Assembly: GCA_016124805.1 (NCBI GenBank)
Contig: WGND01000001.1
Location: 1-64,000, forward strand
Origin: Hyphomicrobiales bacterium
GTDB taxonomy: Bacteria; Pseudomonadota; Alphaproteobacteria; Parvibaculales; Parvibaculaceae
DNA length: 64,000 bases
Direction: 5' to 3'
In this document: positions 53,773 through 63,170 of the stretch, piece by piece
How positions within the stretch are numbered: the stretch's first letter is position 1
Layout: the number at the start of each line of letters is the position of its first letter
Program-made: the position numbers and the translations under genes
Notes under the pieces: generated by a model
The model's input: only the letters and a program-made list of their open reading frames with translations
What the model was told of the DNA's origin: nothing
Databases searched by the model: none

Positions 53773-55068
53773 GTGGCCACGTCACCGGCATCCAGAAAGT
53801 CACCGGCAGCCCGAAAGCCATCCGGCAAGGACCAGATGCTGGCGGGCAAGCGTGTCCTGCTGATCATTGGCGGGGGCATTGCCGCCTATAAATGTCTTGA
53901 GCTGATCCGTCGCCTGCGCGAGCGCGGGATCAGCGTGCGCGCCGTGATGACCAAAGCCGCCGCCGAATTCGTAACACCGCTTTCGGTGAGCAGCCTGACA
54001 GGCGACAAGGTCTTTACCGATCTCTTCAGCCTGACGGATGAAGCCGAGATGGGCCATATCGAGCTTTCGCGCGATGCCGATCTGCTCGTTGTTGCCCCTG
54101 CCACCGCCGATCTGATGGCGAAAATGGCTCATGGGCTTGCCAATGATCTGGCCAGCACCGTGCTGATGGCCACCGACAAGCCTGTGCTGATCGCACCGGC
54201 CATGAATCTGCGCATGTGGCTGCATGCCGCCACCCAGCGCAATCTTGAAACCCTCAAAGGTGATGACATCCTGGTTGTCGGCCCCACTGAAGGTGACATG
54301 GCCTGCGGTGAATTCGGGCCGGGCCGCATGGCAGAGCCTGCCGAAATCATCGCGGCCATTGAGGCCCATTTCACTGGCGCCAAACCCGCCGCGCGTGGTC
54401 CCCTGTCAGGGTTGCGTGCCCTTGTGACGGCGGGGCCCACACATGAGCCGATTGATCCGGTGCGCTATATCGCCAATCGCTCATCGGGCAAGCAGGGCTA
54501 TGCACTGGCCGCCGCGCTGGCGAGGCTGGGCGCCGAGACTGTGCTGATTTCCGGTCCGACCGTGCTGCCCGCCCCGCCCGGTGTGACGGTCACGCGTGTG
54601 GAGACGGCCCGCGACATGCTGGCGGCCACCAAGGCGGCCCTGCCCTCTGACATCGCCGTCTGTGCTGCCGCCGTTGCCGACTGGCGCGTCGCCGAAGATG
54701 CCGAGCAGAAGATCAAGAAAAAGCCCGGCGAGAAGGGCCACAAGCTCGCGCTGGTGGAAAATCCCGACATTCTGGCGACGGTTTCGCAACTCAAAAAGGG
54801 CCGGCCCCAACTCGTGGTCGGCTTTGCCGCCGAAACCGAAAAGGTCATTGAGCACGCCACCGCCAAGCGCAAGCGCAAGGGCTGCGACTGGATCGTGGCC
54901 AATGACGTCTCGCCTGCCAGCGGCGTCATGGGCGGCGACCTCAACACCATTCACCTGATTTTTGACGGCGGCAGCGAAGACTGGCCGATCCTGCCCAAAC
55001 AGGCCGTCGCCGAACGACTGGCGCAGCGTATCGCCGATCACTTTACAGACAGGACGTCCGACAAATGA
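53773..55068 (+). CDS. coaBC: Bifunctional phosphopantothenoylcysteine decarboxylase/synthetase
   Basis: 431 aa, GTG start with GGGAGAA upstream. The N-terminal flavoprotein CoaC domain has [34 protein letters not shown] (catalytic His), APAMNLRMW and the CGE loop ([10 protein letters not shown]). The C-terminal CoaB domain starts [16 protein letters not shown] with the RSSGKQG strand. Catalyses two consecutive CoA-pathway steps. Overlaps dut by four bases. Confidence 0.95.
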   Translation: MATSPASRKSPAARKPSGKDQMLAGKRVLLIIGGGIAAYKCLELIRRLRERGISVRAVMTKAAAEFVTPLSVSSLTGDKVFTDLFSLTDEAEMGHIELSRDADLLVVAPATADLMAKMAHGLANDLASTVLMATDKPVLIAPAMNLRMWLHAATQRNLETLKGDDILVVGPTEGDMACGEFGPGRMAEPAEIIAAIEAHFTGAKPAARGPLSGLRALVTAGPTHEPIDPVRYIANRSSGKQGYALAAALARLGAETVLISGPTVLPAPPGVTVTRVETARDMLAATKAALPSDIAVCAAAVADWRVAEDAEQKIKKKPGEKGHKLALVENPDILATVSQLKKGRPQLVVGFAAETEKVIEHATAKRKRKGCDWIVANDVSPASGVMGGDLNTIHLIFDGGSEDWPILPKQAVAERLAQRIADHFTDRTSDK

Positions 55069-55541
55069 GCTATGCCGTCGATATCGCCGTTCAGCGCCTG
55101 CCCCATGCGCATGGCCTTGCCCTGCCGCGCTATGAAACGGAAGGGGCCGCCGGCATGGACCTTCTGGCGGCAGTTGATGTGCACGAGCCTTTCGATCTGC
55201 TGCCCGGCAAATATGCCATGGTGCCGACGGGTCTGGCCATGGCCATTCCGATCGGTTTTGAAGCACAAATCCGCCCGCGCTCGGGCCTTGCCGCCAAGCA
55301 TGGTGTGACCGTGCTCAATTCGCCGGGCACCATCGACAGCGACTATCGCGGCGAAATCAAGGTCATCCTCATCAATCACGGAGCGGAAGCCTTCACCATT
55401 GAGCGCGGCTCGCGCATTGCACAAATGGTGATCGCGCCCGTGACGCAGGCAACGCTCAACGAGGTGGACCAGCTCAACGAAACGACACGCGGCACGGGCG
55501 GCTTCGGCTCCACCGGCATCGCGTCTGACGGCAACCGCTAA
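55065..55541 (+). CDS. dut: dUTP pyrophosphatase
   Basis: 158 aa. The five trimeric dUTPase motifs are present: [49 protein letters not shown] and the C-terminal GTGGFGSTG arm. Hydrolyses dUTP to dUMP, preventing uracil incorporation. Its ATG overlaps the coaBC stop (ATGA), and the Rrf2 gene starts 14 bp later. Confidence 0.96.
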   Translation: MSYAVDIAVQRLPHAHGLALPRYETEGAAGMDLLAAVDVHEPFDLLPGKYAMVPTGLAMAIPIGFEAQIRPRSGLAAKHGVTVLNSPGTIDSDYRGEIKVILINHGAEAFTIERGSRIAQMVIAPVTQATLNEVDQLNETTRGTGGFGSTGIASDGNR

Positions 55542-55555
55542 GGGGGTTTGACGAC

Positions 55556-56005
55556 ATGCTACGCCTTTCGAAAAAAACATGGCTCGCCCTGGAAGCCGTT
55601 GTCGATGTTGCCATCAATGCGCGGCCTGATCCGGTGCAATCCAAGGAAATCACCAAGCGGCAGGGAATTCCGCAGCGCTATCTCGAACAGGTGATGCAGC
55701 AGCTCGTCCATGCCGGTATTCTCAAGGGTGTTCGTGGCCCGCGCGGCGGCTATCGTCTGGCGCGCGAGCGCCGACGCATCACGGTGGGTGAAGTGGTCCG
55801 TGTCGTCGGGCTGATGGAGTCGAGTGACGATCCGGTCTCGACGGGTCCGTCCGAACTTGGCGAGCGCGTGATCGCGCCTTTGTGGCAGGATGTGCAGAAG
55901 GATCTGATGGAACGGCTGGATAACATCACTGTTGAAGACCTCTGCCAAAAGGCAGAGGAAGCCGGCACGGCCAATGCGACCGTGCCCGCAGATTTCACCA
56001 TCTAA
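55556..56005 (+). CDS. Rrf2-family regulator beside cysK
   Basis: 149 aa. An N-terminal winged helix contains SKEITKRQGIPQRYLEQVMQ, with the Rrf2 motif GVRGPRGGYRLARERRRITV. It lacks the three-cysteine Fe-S ligand cluster of IscR (only Cys near residue 134 remains), so it resembles the CymR-like group that senses cysteine metabolites through partner enzymes. Directly upstream of the cysteine synthase gene, 30 bp away, supporting control of cysteine synthesis (inference). Confidence 0.85.
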   Translation: MLRLSKKTWLALEAVVDVAINARPDPVQSKEITKRQGIPQRYLEQVMQQLVHAGILKGVRGPRGGYRLARERRRITVGEVVRVVGLMESSDDPVSTGPSELGERVIAPLWQDVQKDLMERLDNITVEDLCQKAEEAGTANATVPADFTI

Positions 56006-56035
56006 CGACTCGTTCAATCGAGCAGGGAGGCCCCC

Positions 56036-56995
56036 ATGATCAATTCAAGCAAGCCCGGTCGCGGCCGGATCTATGACGACATCACACAGACGATTGGCGA
56101 CACCCCGCTGGTGCGCCTCAACAAGCTCGCCAAGGAAGCCGGTGCCGTCGGCGATGTGCTGCTGAAGCTGGAATTTTTCAATCCACTCGCCAGCGTCAAG
56201 GACCGCATCGGTGTCGCCATGATCGAGGCACTGGAAAAGCAGGGCAAGCTCAACAAGGACACGCTGATCATCGAGCCGACTTCGGGCAATACCGGTATCG
56301 CGCTTGCCTTTGTCTGCGCCGCCAAGGGCTACAAGCTGGTGCTCTGCATGCCGGAAAGCATGTCGATTGAGCGGCGCAAGATGCTGCTCCTGCTGGGTGC
56401 CCAGCTTGAGCTGACACCGCCCGAAAAAGGCATGAAGGGCGCGATTGCGCGGGCCGAAGAAATGCTGATGGAGCATCCCAATTCGGTGATGGCGCAGCAG
56501 TTCGACAACCCCGCCAATCCGCAGATCCACCGCGAAACGACGGCTGAGGAAATCTGGAACGATACCGACGGCAAAGTCGATGTCGTCATCTCCGGTGTCG
56601 GCACAGGCGGCACCTTTACCGGCGTCGGTTCGGTGCTGAAGAAATACAAGCCCGGCCTGCGCATGGTGGCCGTCGAGCCCGAAGACAGCCCCGTTTTGTC
56701 GGGTGGCCAGCCCGGTCCGCACAAGATTCAGGGCATCGGGGCCGGTTTTGCGCCCGGTAATCTCGATGCCTCGCTGATCGACGAGATCGTGACCATCGGC
56801 AATGAGACCGCTTTTGAATATGCCCGCAAGGCGGCACGCGAAGAAGGCGTGCCTTGCGGCATTTCTTCAGGCGCGGCCATTGCGGCGGCCCTGGAGGTTG
56901 CCTGCCGCCCCGAGATGAAGGGCAAAACAATTGTTGCCATCATCCCCTCCTTTGCCGAGCGCTATCTTTCAACGGCCCTGTTTGACGGTCTTTGA
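56036..56995 (+). CDS. cysK: Cysteine synthase A
   Basis: 319-aa PLP enzyme that makes cysteine from O-acetylserine and sulfide. Internal aldimine Lys55 in [12 protein letters not shown], the substrate loop [10 protein letters not shown], and the phosphate loop [12 protein letters not shown] are intact. The C-terminus ([15 protein letters not shown]) carries the aromatic YLST-type motif. Paired with an Rrf2 regulator immediately upstream. A 9-bp inverted repeat at 57034-57068 follows. Confidence 0.95.
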   Translation: MINSSKPGRGRIYDDITQTIGDTPLVRLNKLAKEAGAVGDVLLKLEFFNPLASVKDRIGVAMIEALEKQGKLNKDTLIIEPTSGNTGIALAFVCAAKGYKLVLCMPESMSIERRKMLLLLGAQLELTPPEKGMKGAIARAEEMLMEHPNSVMAQQFDNPANPQIHRETTAEEIWNDTDGKVDVVISGVGTGGTFTGVGSVLKKYKPGLRMVAVEPEDSPVLSGGQPGPHKIQGIGAGFAPGNLDASLIDEIVTIGNETAFEYARKAAREEGVPCGISSGAAIAAALEVACRPEMKGKTIVAIIPSFAERYLSTALFDGL

Positions 56996-57097
56996 TCCGT
57001 CGCCTGTCGTTGCAGAAATCGCTTCCCGAAAAGCGCGCGTGAGCTCACCACAAAAGAGATCACGCGCGACTTTGTACTCTGACCGCGTGAGATTGAC

Positions 57098-57898
57098 ATG
57101 ACGAACACGACACCGCTTTTTACGTCAACAAAAGATGGCTGGACTGTCGCCGATGAAGCACAGGGCCCCTTTGGCGGCGTCCATGGCGGTGCCGTTTCGG
57201 CGCTGCTGATCGGCGAGGTTGAAATGGGAGCTGCCACGCGCGGGCTTGGCGAGATCGTGACCTCGACCATCTATCTTGTGCGCCCTGCCCCGCGTGCGGG
57301 GGTGACAACGCGTGTTGAGTCCATCCGCGAAGGTGGGCGCATCGCGCTGATTGAAAATTCGCTCATCGCCAGTGATAAAATTCACACCAAGGCGAGCATC
57401 TGCTTTCAGAAGCCGCTGGCTATCAAGGGGCTGCCAGGTGTGCCTTCACAAGCCGTTCATGATCCCGACGCCCTGCCCGTGTGGGGATTCATGGGACAGC
57501 ATCACAGCCCCGGCTTTCTGGATGTGGTCGATGCCCGTGCTGACCCCGGTGATCCGGCCAAGACCAAATGGATGCGCTTCACAAGGCCCCTCCATGCCGC
57601 ACCGACACCTGTTGCCGATGTTGTCGCCATGTCCGATTTTGCCACGCTCTTTTCGGCCCTTGATGATGGCGCACCCGAAGGAGCTGCGGGCTGGCCCAAT
57701 GCCGACCTCTCCGTCCATCTTTTGCGGGCGCCCATCGGGCCCTGGCTCGGCATGGCGCAGGAACGTTTCTGGCGCGACAATGGCCGCGGCTATACCGAAA
57801 CAGCGCTTTACGACGCGCATGGCCGGCTGGGTCGGGCCTGCCAGAGCGTCGTCATCCTGCCGCTGCCCGAGGGTCAGACGCGCAACATCAAACCATGA
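57098..57898 (+). CDS. Acyl-CoA thioesterase-family (double hotdog) protein
   Basis: 266 aa. The N-terminal hotdog contains GPFGGVHGGAVSALL and TSTIYLVRPAPRAGVTTRV; the C-terminal half contains LSVHLLRAPIGPWLGMAQERFW and GRACQSVVIL. That two-hotdog layout is the TesB-like/4HBT_3 type. Expected to hydrolyse acyl-CoA; substrate unknown. Monocistronic between cysK and the moeB-like gene. Confidence 0.82.
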   Translation: MTNTTPLFTSTKDGWTVADEAQGPFGGVHGGAVSALLIGEVEMGAATRGLGEIVTSTIYLVRPAPRAGVTTRVESIREGGRIALIENSLIASDKIHTKASICFQKPLAIKGLPGVPSQAVHDPDALPVWGFMGQHHSPGFLDVVDARADPGDPAKTKWMRFTRPLHAAPTPVADVVAMSDFATLFSALDDGAPEGAAGWPNADLSVHLLRAPIGPWLGMAQERFWRDNGRGYTETALYDAHGRLGRACQSVVILPLPEGQTRNIKP

Positions 57899-57967
57899 GC
57901 CCCTTTGATGGATCGCATTTGACAGGAGAGGCTGCGGCATCTCTCCTGAGGCTTGCAAGGGAACGCC

Positions 57968-58747
57968 ATGGCACTTTCTGATGATCAGGTCGAACGCTAT
58001 GCCCGCCATATCGTCCTGAAAGAAATCGGTGGGCCGGGACAGCAGAAGCTGCTGCAGGCGCGTGTGCTGGTGATCGGGGCAGGTGGCCTTGGCAGTCCCT
58101 GTCTGCTTTATCTCGCGGCAGCCGGCATTGGCACGCTCGGCATTGTCGATGATGATGATGTCAGCCTCTCCAACCTGCAGCGGCAGATCATTCACGGCAC
58201 GGGCGATGTCGATCACCCCAAGGTCGAAAGCGCGCGGGCGGCCATCGCCGCGATCAATCCCGATGTGAAAGTGATTGCGCATCGCACACGCCTCACCGCT
58301 GAAAACGCGGCCTCGCTCATCAGCGGCTACGACATTGTCGCCGATGGCTGCGACAATTTTGAAACGCGATTCATCGTCAATGATGCCTGCTATCACGCTC
58401 AGATACCGCTGGTCTCAGCGGCTGTCGGCCGCTTCGAGGGCCAGCTTGCCACTTTCAAGGGCTGGCTCACCGATGAGGATGGTCAGCCCATGGCCAATTA
58501 TCGTGATCTGGTGAGTGCTGCCCCGCCGCCCGGCAGCGTGCCGACATGCGAAGAGGCCGGGGTGCTCGGGGCGCTGACCGGCGTGATGGGATCGCTGCAG
58601 GCACTGGAGGTCATCAAGGAAGTGACAGGTGCGGGCGAAAGCCTTGCCGGACGGCTGCTGATCTATGATGCGCTCGCAACGCGGTTCCGCACCATCCGCC
58701 TGCGCCATGACCGCGCCAATCCGCTCAGCGGCAATCGGGCGCCATAG
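57968..58747 (+). CDS. moeB: MoeB/ThiF-family adenylyltransferase
   Basis: 259 aa from the ATG at 57968 (AAGGGAAC upstream). E1-like fold: nucleotide loop GAGGLGSPCLLYLAAAG, the DDDDVSLSNLQRQ motif, ADGCDNFETR, and SVPTCEEAGVLGALTGVMG. Adenylates the C-terminus of a small sulfur carrier (MoaD for molybdopterin, or ThiS). The paired zinc CxxC motifs of E. coli MoeB are missing, as in the shorter HesA-type forms. Without moaD or thiS neighbours the partner is not fixed. Confidence 0.85.
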   Translation: MALSDDQVERYARHIVLKEIGGPGQQKLLQARVLVIGAGGLGSPCLLYLAAAGIGTLGIVDDDDVSLSNLQRQIIHGTGDVDHPKVESARAAIAAINPDVKVIAHRTRLTAENAASLISGYDIVADGCDNFETRFIVNDACYHAQIPLVSAAVGRFEGQLATFKGWLTDEDGQPMANYRDLVSAAPPPGSVPTCEEAGVLGALTGVMGSLQALEVIKEVTGAGESLAGRLLIYDALATRFRTIRLRHDRANPLSGNRAP

Positions 58748-58750
58748 GCC

Positions 58751-59743
58751 TTACATGATGGCGGGGATGACGCGGTCCGGTGGACGGTGTCCGTCCATGA
58801 AGGTCTTGATATTGACAATGACCTTGCCACCCATCTCGATACGGCCTTCAATCGTGGCCGAACTCATATGGGGCAGCAGGACCACATTATCGAGACCGAC
58901 GAGGCGCGGATTGACGGTCGGCTCTTGCTCAAAGACATCAAGGCCGGCCCCGGCAAGCTCGCCGGCTTCAAGCGCGCGGGCGAGCGCATTCTCGTCAATG
59001 ATCTCGCCGCGTGCGGTGTTGACGATATAGGCATCAGGCCGCATCAGCTTCAGGCGCTTGGCATTGAGCAGGTGATAGGTCGCGGGCGTATGGGGGCAGT
59101 TGACCGAAACAATATCGACCTTGGGCAGCATGTCGTCGAGATTTTCCCAGAAGGTGGCGCCGAGCTCTTTTTCGATCACGGCATTGGTATGTTTGCGGTT
59201 GTGATAGTGGATTTCCAGACCGAAGGCTTTGGCGCGAAGGGCCACCGCCTGGCCGATGCGGCCCATGCCGATAATGCCGAGTTTCTTGCCATGAATGCGT
59301 CGTCCCAGCATCCAGGTCGGCGACCAGCCCGGCCATTTGCCTTCATGGTCGCGCAGATAGCGCGCACCTTCGGCCAGACGACGCGGCACACCCAGAATGA
59401 GCGCCATGGTCATGTCGGCCGTGTCTTCGGTCAGGACACCGGGTGTATTGGTGACGGTGATGCCCCGGCGGCGGGCGCTCTCGACATCGATATTGTCAAT
59501 GCCGGTGCCAAACTGGGCGATGAGGCGGAGATTGGGCCCGACCTGCGCCATCAGACGCCCGTCAATGCGGTCCGTGACGGTGGGCACCAGAACATCGGCC
59601 TCCTTCATGGCATCAACCAGCTCGGTTGCGCTCATGGGGTGGTCATCGCTATTCAGCCGAACATCAAACAATTCGCCCATGCGCGCCTCAATGGCGTCGG
59701 GCAATTTGCGGGTGACAATGACGAGGGGCTTTTTTGATGGCAT
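58751..59743 (-). CDS. D-2-hydroxyacid dehydrogenase (glyoxylate/hydroxypyruvate reductase type)
   Basis: 330 aa. Rossmann motif IGMGRIGQAVA, catalytic Arg in VNTARGEIID, Glu in FEQEPTVNP and His in LLPHMSSATIEG form the standard D-isomer-specific dehydrogenase set. GTGIDNIDVESARRRGITVTNTPGV, given by its ends, supports the GyaR/glyoxylate reductase group. Confidence 0.
   Translation of the reverse strand: MPSKKPLVIVTRKLPDAIEARMGELFDVRLNSDDHPMSATELVDAMKEADVLVPTVTDRIDGRLMAQVGPNLRLIAQFGTGIDNIDVESARRRGITVTNTPGVLTEDTADMTMALILGVPRRLAEGARYLRDHEGKWPGWSPTWMLGRRIHGKKLGIIGMGRIGQAVALRAKAFGLEIHYHNRKHTNAVIEKELGATFWENLDDMLPKVDIVSVNCPHTPATYHLLNAKRLKLMRPDAYIVNTARGEIIDENALARALEAGELAGAGLDVFEQEPTVNPRLVGLDNVVLLPHMSSATIEGRIEMGGKVIVNIKTFMDGHRPPDRVIPAIM
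58751..59743 (-). CDS. D-2-hydroxyacid dehydrogenase, glyoxylate reductase type
   Basis: 330 aa. Rossmann motif IGMGRIGQAVA, catalytic Arg in VNTARGEIID, Glu in FEQEPTVNP and His in LLPHMSSATIEG form the complete D-isomer-specific dehydrogenase set. The FGTGIDNIDVESARRRG segment fits the GyaR/D-glycerate dehydrogenase group, which reduces glyoxylate or hydroxypyruvate. Converges on the moeB-like gene and is divergent from the SH3-domain protein gene, a pairing seen in other Alphaproteobacteria. Confidence 0.9.
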   Translation of the reverse strand: MPSKKPLVIVTRKLPDAIEARMGELFDVRLNSDDHPMSATELVDAMKEADVLVPTVTDRIDGRLMAQVGPNLRLIAQFGTGIDNIDVESARRRGITVTNTPGVLTEDTADMTMALILGVPRRLAEGARYLRDHEGKWPGWSPTWMLGRRIHGKKLGIIGMGRIGQAVALRAKAFGLEIHYHNRKHTNAVIEKELGATFWENLDDMLPKVDIVSVNCPHTPATYHLLNAKRLKLMRPDAYIVNTARGEIIDENALARALEAGELAGAGLDVFEQEPTVNPRLVGLDNVVLLPHMSSATIEGRIEMGGKVIVNIKTFMDGHRPPDRVIPAIM

Positions 59744-59933
59744 GTCGGAACTCCGGATCGGTCCGGCACTTTTCCGGACTCCTGCCCCTCTTGTCTAGCA
59801 GAGGCTTTTGCCCGGCACAAAGACCCTTCTGCGCTTGATCGTGCCTGTGAGGCCCCGCATGGCTTGACCCGGCGCAAAATGGCTTGCCATATAGGGTCAT
59901 GCACCCCCCATGCCCCATAACATCGAGACACGC

Positions 59934-60524
59934 ATGATTTCCCGCTCCGCCCTTCAGCAGCATCGCTGGTTGCGCCCGGGGTCTCGGGGACTGCCGCTTT
60001 TGCTGGCGCTCTGTCTTGCCGCAGGGATAGGCATGCAGCTGCAGGCCACACTTGGCCACGCCGAAGAAGCGGCAAGCGGTGAGGCGCAGCTCGGCACAAC
60101 GGGTCTCCCCGTGCCCCGCTTTGTCAGTCTCAAATCCGGCAAGGTCAATGTGCGGCGCGGGCCCGGCACCTCCTATCCGGTGGACTGGGTTTTTGAGCGC
60201 CGTCGTCTGCCGCTTGAAATCATTGCCGAGTCGGATCGCTGGCGCAAAATCCGCGACCGGGACGGGGATACCGGCTGGATCTGGCATTCAATGCTGGATG
60301 GGCGGCGCAGCGGCATCGTGACGGGGGCAAGCGGGGAGCCGCCGCGCGCGATCTTTACCGAACCCGATCCCGGCGCGCCCGTTGTCGCGTTTGCCGAACC
60401 CGGCGTCATCGCCGAGCTCAAGAATTGCCATGGCAGCTGGTGCGAGGTGGAAGCCAATGGCTATAAGGGCTATCTGCCGCGCAAGGAACTCTGGGGTACA
60501 TTTCCCGGTGAGGATTTCGACTAG
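59934..60524 (+). CDS. Exported bacterial SH3-domain protein
   Basis: 196 aa from the ATG at 59934; an in-frame ATG at 59910 would lengthen the n-region by eight residues. A Sec signal peptide (GLPLLLALCLAAGIGMQLQA) is followed by two SH3b-type repeats: KVNVRRGPGTSYPVDWVFER with WRKIRDRDGDTGWI, and a second with FAEPGVIAELKNCHGSWCEV and GYKGYLPRKEL. Likely a periplasmic peptidoglycan-associated protein. Ends at a strong bidirectional terminator. Confidence 0.85.
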   Translation: MISRSALQQHRWLRPGSRGLPLLLALCLAAGIGMQLQATLGHAEEAASGEAQLGTTGLPVPRFVSLKSGKVNVRRGPGTSYPVDWVFERRRLPLEIIAESDRWRKIRDRDGDTGWIWHSMLDGRRSGIVTGASGEPPRAIFTEPDPGAPVVAFAEPGVIAELKNCHGSWCEVEANGYKGYLPRKELWGTFPGEDFD

Positions 60525-60532
60525 GCATGAAA

Positions 60533-60561
60533 AAGCCCGATGGGCTAACCATCGGGCTTTC
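60533..60561. terminator. Bidirectional intrinsic terminator
   Basis: AAAGCCCGATGG, a five-base loop and the exact complementary arm CCATCGGGCTTT, flanked by A-run on the left and T-run on the right. It serves the SH3 gene and the convergent DUF3501 gene. Confidence 0.9.
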
Positions 60562-60587
60562 CACTCGTCGGTTTCTCGACGAGGTGC

Positions 60588-61172
60588 TCAGGCAAAATCC
60601 TTGGCGAGCACTTCGCGGGTCTCTTTCGGGATCATGGCGATGTGGCCATAATTCTCATGCGTAAAGGCAATGGAAACCGGCACGGCAGAATCGCGGAATT
60701 TGGCAATCTGCGCCTCGCTAAAGGGGAAGTGCAGGAAATGCACTGATGATGTCTTGCCGTCATCCTTGGTCCGCTCGACATCGCTTTCAGGCACGGCCTG
60801 AATGCGATCGCCATCCAGATCAATGAAGATGTGGCTTTCGGCATCCGTCAGACGGCGCAATTCGCGGTCGCGCTGCACGGGATCGGTGATCTCGAACATC
60901 ATGGTCGCCACCAGTTCGTGACCATTGGGAATCAGCGGGTTATAGGCGGCCAGTTCATCGCTCACCTGCTCGTCGCCGCCGCGCTCGATATGCAGCATCT
61001 CGTGGATCTGCTGAAACATGGTGTCGTAATTTTCGAAATAGAACATCGCGAAGGGGCCCACGGGCACACGGCGCGCTTTCTTCATCGCCGTGATCTTCGC
61101 GCGACGCTCCTTGCGCTCGGCGGCATAGGTTTCATAGGGCAGAATATCGCTGCGTGTGATTTCTTTTTTCAT
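60588..61172 (-). CDS. DUF3501-family protein
   Basis: 194 aa from the ATG at 61172 (an in-frame ATG at 61181 is also possible). DUF3501 signature ITRSDILPYETYAAERKERR at the start, then FENYDTMFQQIHEMLHIERGG and a C-terminal FTHENYGHIAMIPKETREVL. Function undefined, but the family is genomically tied to the (Fe-S)-binding CCG protein and rubrerythrin, as here, pointing to oxidative-stress or iron-sulfur chemistry. Cotranscribed with the upstream Fe-S gene (stop at 61196). Confidence 0.87.
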   Translation of the reverse strand: MKKEITRSDILPYETYAAERKERRAKITAMKKARRVPVGPFAMFYFENYDTMFQQIHEMLHIERGGDEQVSDELAAYNPLIPNGHELVATMMFEITDPVQRDRELRRLTDAESHIFIDLDGDRIQAVPESDVERTKDDGKTSSVHFLHFPFSEAQIAKFRDSAVPVSIAFTHENYGHIAMIPKETREVLAKDFA

Positions 61173-61195
61173 CGCGCTCATCTCTTTCAAGCCTT

Positions 61196-62539
61196 TCAGA
61201 TCAGGCCCCAGGCACGGGCCATGATCTCGATCGGATGCTGGGGGGCGGGCGCTTCTTGTTCGCCCATTTCATTGATTTCCTGCACGAGATGCTTGGCTGC
61301 CAGGGGGCAGTCGGAGGTGACATATTTGTTGTTGGTCTTGGCCACATTGCGGGCGGCGGTCTTGCCGACCTTCATGGCCACGTCGAATGTTTCCTTCATG
61401 ACGCCGAAGGTGCCGCCATGGCCGGAACAGCGTTCCACGACATCGACCTTGGTGTCGGGAATGAGTTTCATCATTTCGGCTGATTTGGGGCCCATATTCT
61501 GGGCGCGGGCGTGACAGGCCAGATGCGCCGTGACGCCGCCTTCGACGGTGCGCAAGCCATCGGCCAGCCCTTCTTTCTTGGCGATATCGACAACATATTC
61601 ATCAATATCGAATGTCGCTTCGGCGAGGCGCTTCACATTGGCATTGTCGGGCAGCACAAGCGGCCACTCGAATTTGAACATGAGGCCGCAAGAAGCCGTC
61701 AACGCGATCACGTCATAGCCCTTGTCGATCCAGGCGACCATGTCGGCCGATACTTTCTCGGCCTGCTCGGCAACCTTGGCGAGATTGCCCTGCTCCAGAA
61801 AAGGCATGCCGCAGCAGCCGGGATAGGCAACTTCTGTTTCGACGCCATTATGCGCGAGCACAAGACGGGCGGCCTCGCCGACGCCGGGATTGTTGTAATT
61901 CACAAAGCATGTCGCAAAGAGCACCGCCTTGCGACCCTTGGCAGGCGCCTCCCGGGCAACAGTTGTACCGGCCTTGTCCTGCGCCTTGGCGCGCATCGTA
62001 AAAGTAGCGCCATGAAATTTCGGCAGTTCCGCGCGCCGGTCAATACCGGCCACCGCTTCAAGGGCCGGTCGCGTCAGGCTGTTGCCCTTGGCCGACCCCC
62101 AATTGGCAAGGCCCGCCACGGGGGCGGCCATTTTGCCGTTGCGGTCGGTCTGGGCAAGCTGCCCGGGCACGAAGGGAAAGCCCTCCGTTTTGGCCACGGC
62201 AGCGCGATAGCGCAGCATCAGATGGGGGAAATCGAGATTGAATTCATGCGGCGGCACATAGGGACATTTCGTCATGTAGCACATGTCGCACAGCGTGCAG
62301 GCGTCCACGACGGGGCCGAAATCAGCGCTTTTAACCTCATCCAGCTCCTCGGTGGGACTGTCATCGATCAGGTCGAACAGGCGGGGAAAGCTGTCGCAGA
62401 GATTGAAGCAGCGACGGCAGCCATGGCAGATGTCAAAGATGCGGCGCATCTCCACATCCAGCTTTTCCATGTCGTAAAAATCCGGGTTCTGCCAATCAAT
62501 CGGATGGCGCGTGGGCGCTCCGGTGCTGCCTTCTTGCAT
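61196..62539 (-). CDS. Heterodisulfide-reductase-type (Fe-S)/CCG-domain protein
   Basis: 447 aa. Two [4Fe-4S] motifs in the N-terminal third (CHGCRRCFNLC and CTLCDMCYMTKC; the latter has one extra residue in the last spacing) precede two CCG-type cysteine domains (GCCGMPFLEQG and CSGHGGTFGVM). This is the GlpC/HdrD-like architecture of subunits that pass electrons from a partner dehydrogenase to quinone or thiol. No catalytic partner subunit is adjacent. Overlap-free tandem with DUF3501; a terminator-like hairpin separates it from rubrerythrin. Confidence 0.88.
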   Translation of the reverse strand: MQEGSTGAPTRHPIDWQNPDFYDMEKLDVEMRRIFDICHGCRRCFNLCDSFPRLFDLIDDSPTEELDEVKSADFGPVVDACTLCDMCYMTKCPYVPPHEFNLDFPHLMLRYRAAVAKTEGFPFVPGQLAQTDRNGKMAAPVAGLANWGSAKGNSLTRPALEAVAGIDRRAELPKFHGATFTMRAKAQDKAGTTVAREAPAKGRKAVLFATCFVNYNNPGVGEAARLVLAHNGVETEVAYPGCCGMPFLEQGNLAKVAEQAEKVSADMVAWIDKGYDVIALTASCGLMFKFEWPLVLPDNANVKRLAEATFDIDEYVVDIAKKEGLADGLRTVEGGVTAHLACHARAQNMGPKSAEMMKLIPDTKVDVVERCSGHGGTFGVMKETFDVAMKVGKTAARNVAKTNNKYVTSDCPLAAKHLVQEINEMGEQEAPAPQHPIEIMARAWGLI

Positions 62540-62551
62540 CTTTTACCCCTG

Positions 62552-62588
62552 CAGAAAAGAAAGGCCGGGGACGATGATCGTCCCCGGC
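62552..62588 (-). terminator. Hairpin after rubrerythrin gene
   Basis: Perfect 12-base arms (GCCGGGGACGAT and complement) with a one-base loop; on the minus strand CTTTCTTTTC follows. It ends rubrerythrin transcription at least partly, 12 bp before the Fe-S gene start, so that gene depends on read-through or its own promoter. Confidence 0.75.
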
Positions 62589-62596
62589 ATTGTCGG

Positions 62597-63019
62597 TTAG
62601 CCGTTCAGGCTGTCGAGCGCTTTCTGGAAACGACCGGCGTGGCTTTTTTCAGCCTTGGCGAGCGTTTCGAACCAGTCGGCAATCTCGTCAAAGCCTTCGT
62701 CGCGCGCTGTGCGCGCCATGCCCGGATACATGTCGGTATATTCGTGCGTTTCGCCGGCGATCGAGGCCTTGAGGTTCATATCCGTTGAACCGATGGGCTC
62801 ACCCGTGGCCGGGTCACCCACTTCTTCGAGGAACTCAAGATGGCCGTGCGCATGGCCAGTTTCGCCTTCCGCTGTGGAGCGGAACACGGCGGCCACGTCG
62901 TTATAGCCTTCAACGTCGGCCTTCTGGGCGAAATAGAGATAGCGACGATTGGCCTGGCTCTCACCAGAAAAAGCGTCTTTCAGATTTTCCATTGTCTTGG
63001 AACCAGCGAGCGATGGCAT
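62597..63019 (-). CDS. Rubrerythrin-family protein lacking the rubredoxin domain
   Basis: 140 aa from the ATG at 63019 (AGGAGCAAC upstream). Only the diiron four-helix domain is present: Glu ligands in [22 protein letters not shown], and [14 protein letters not shown]. There is no C-terminal CxxC rubredoxin-like domain, so it is a short erythrin. Such proteins reduce peroxide or sequester iron under oxidative stress. Its promoter has an Irr-type ICE motif, and the downstream Fe-S and DUF3501 genes form the same conserved neighbourhood. Confidence 0.88.
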   Translation of the reverse strand: MPSLAGSKTMENLKDAFSGESQANRRYLYFAQKADVEGYNDVAAVFRSTAEGETGHAHGHLEFLEEVGDPATGEPIGSTDMNLKASIAGETHEYTDMYPGMARTARDEGFDEIADWFETLAKAEKSHAGRFQKALDSLNG

Positions 63020-63170
63020 GTTGCTCCTCACCTTCTTTTCAATGTTGCGTTTCCGGCCACCAGAGAGTGGCGGATTTTGGGGGTCCAGCCATCAGGTGAT
63101 GGCCGGGGACGAATAAAATCAGAAAGCAGTCGTGAACTGCCCGATCCCGCATCTGCATGGAGATGACATG

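Noticed and set aside
61511-62788. A 425-codon open frame antisense to the CCG Fe-S protein
   Set aside because: Shadow frame of a clear gene, running across the rubrerythrin terminator with no ribosome site or domain.
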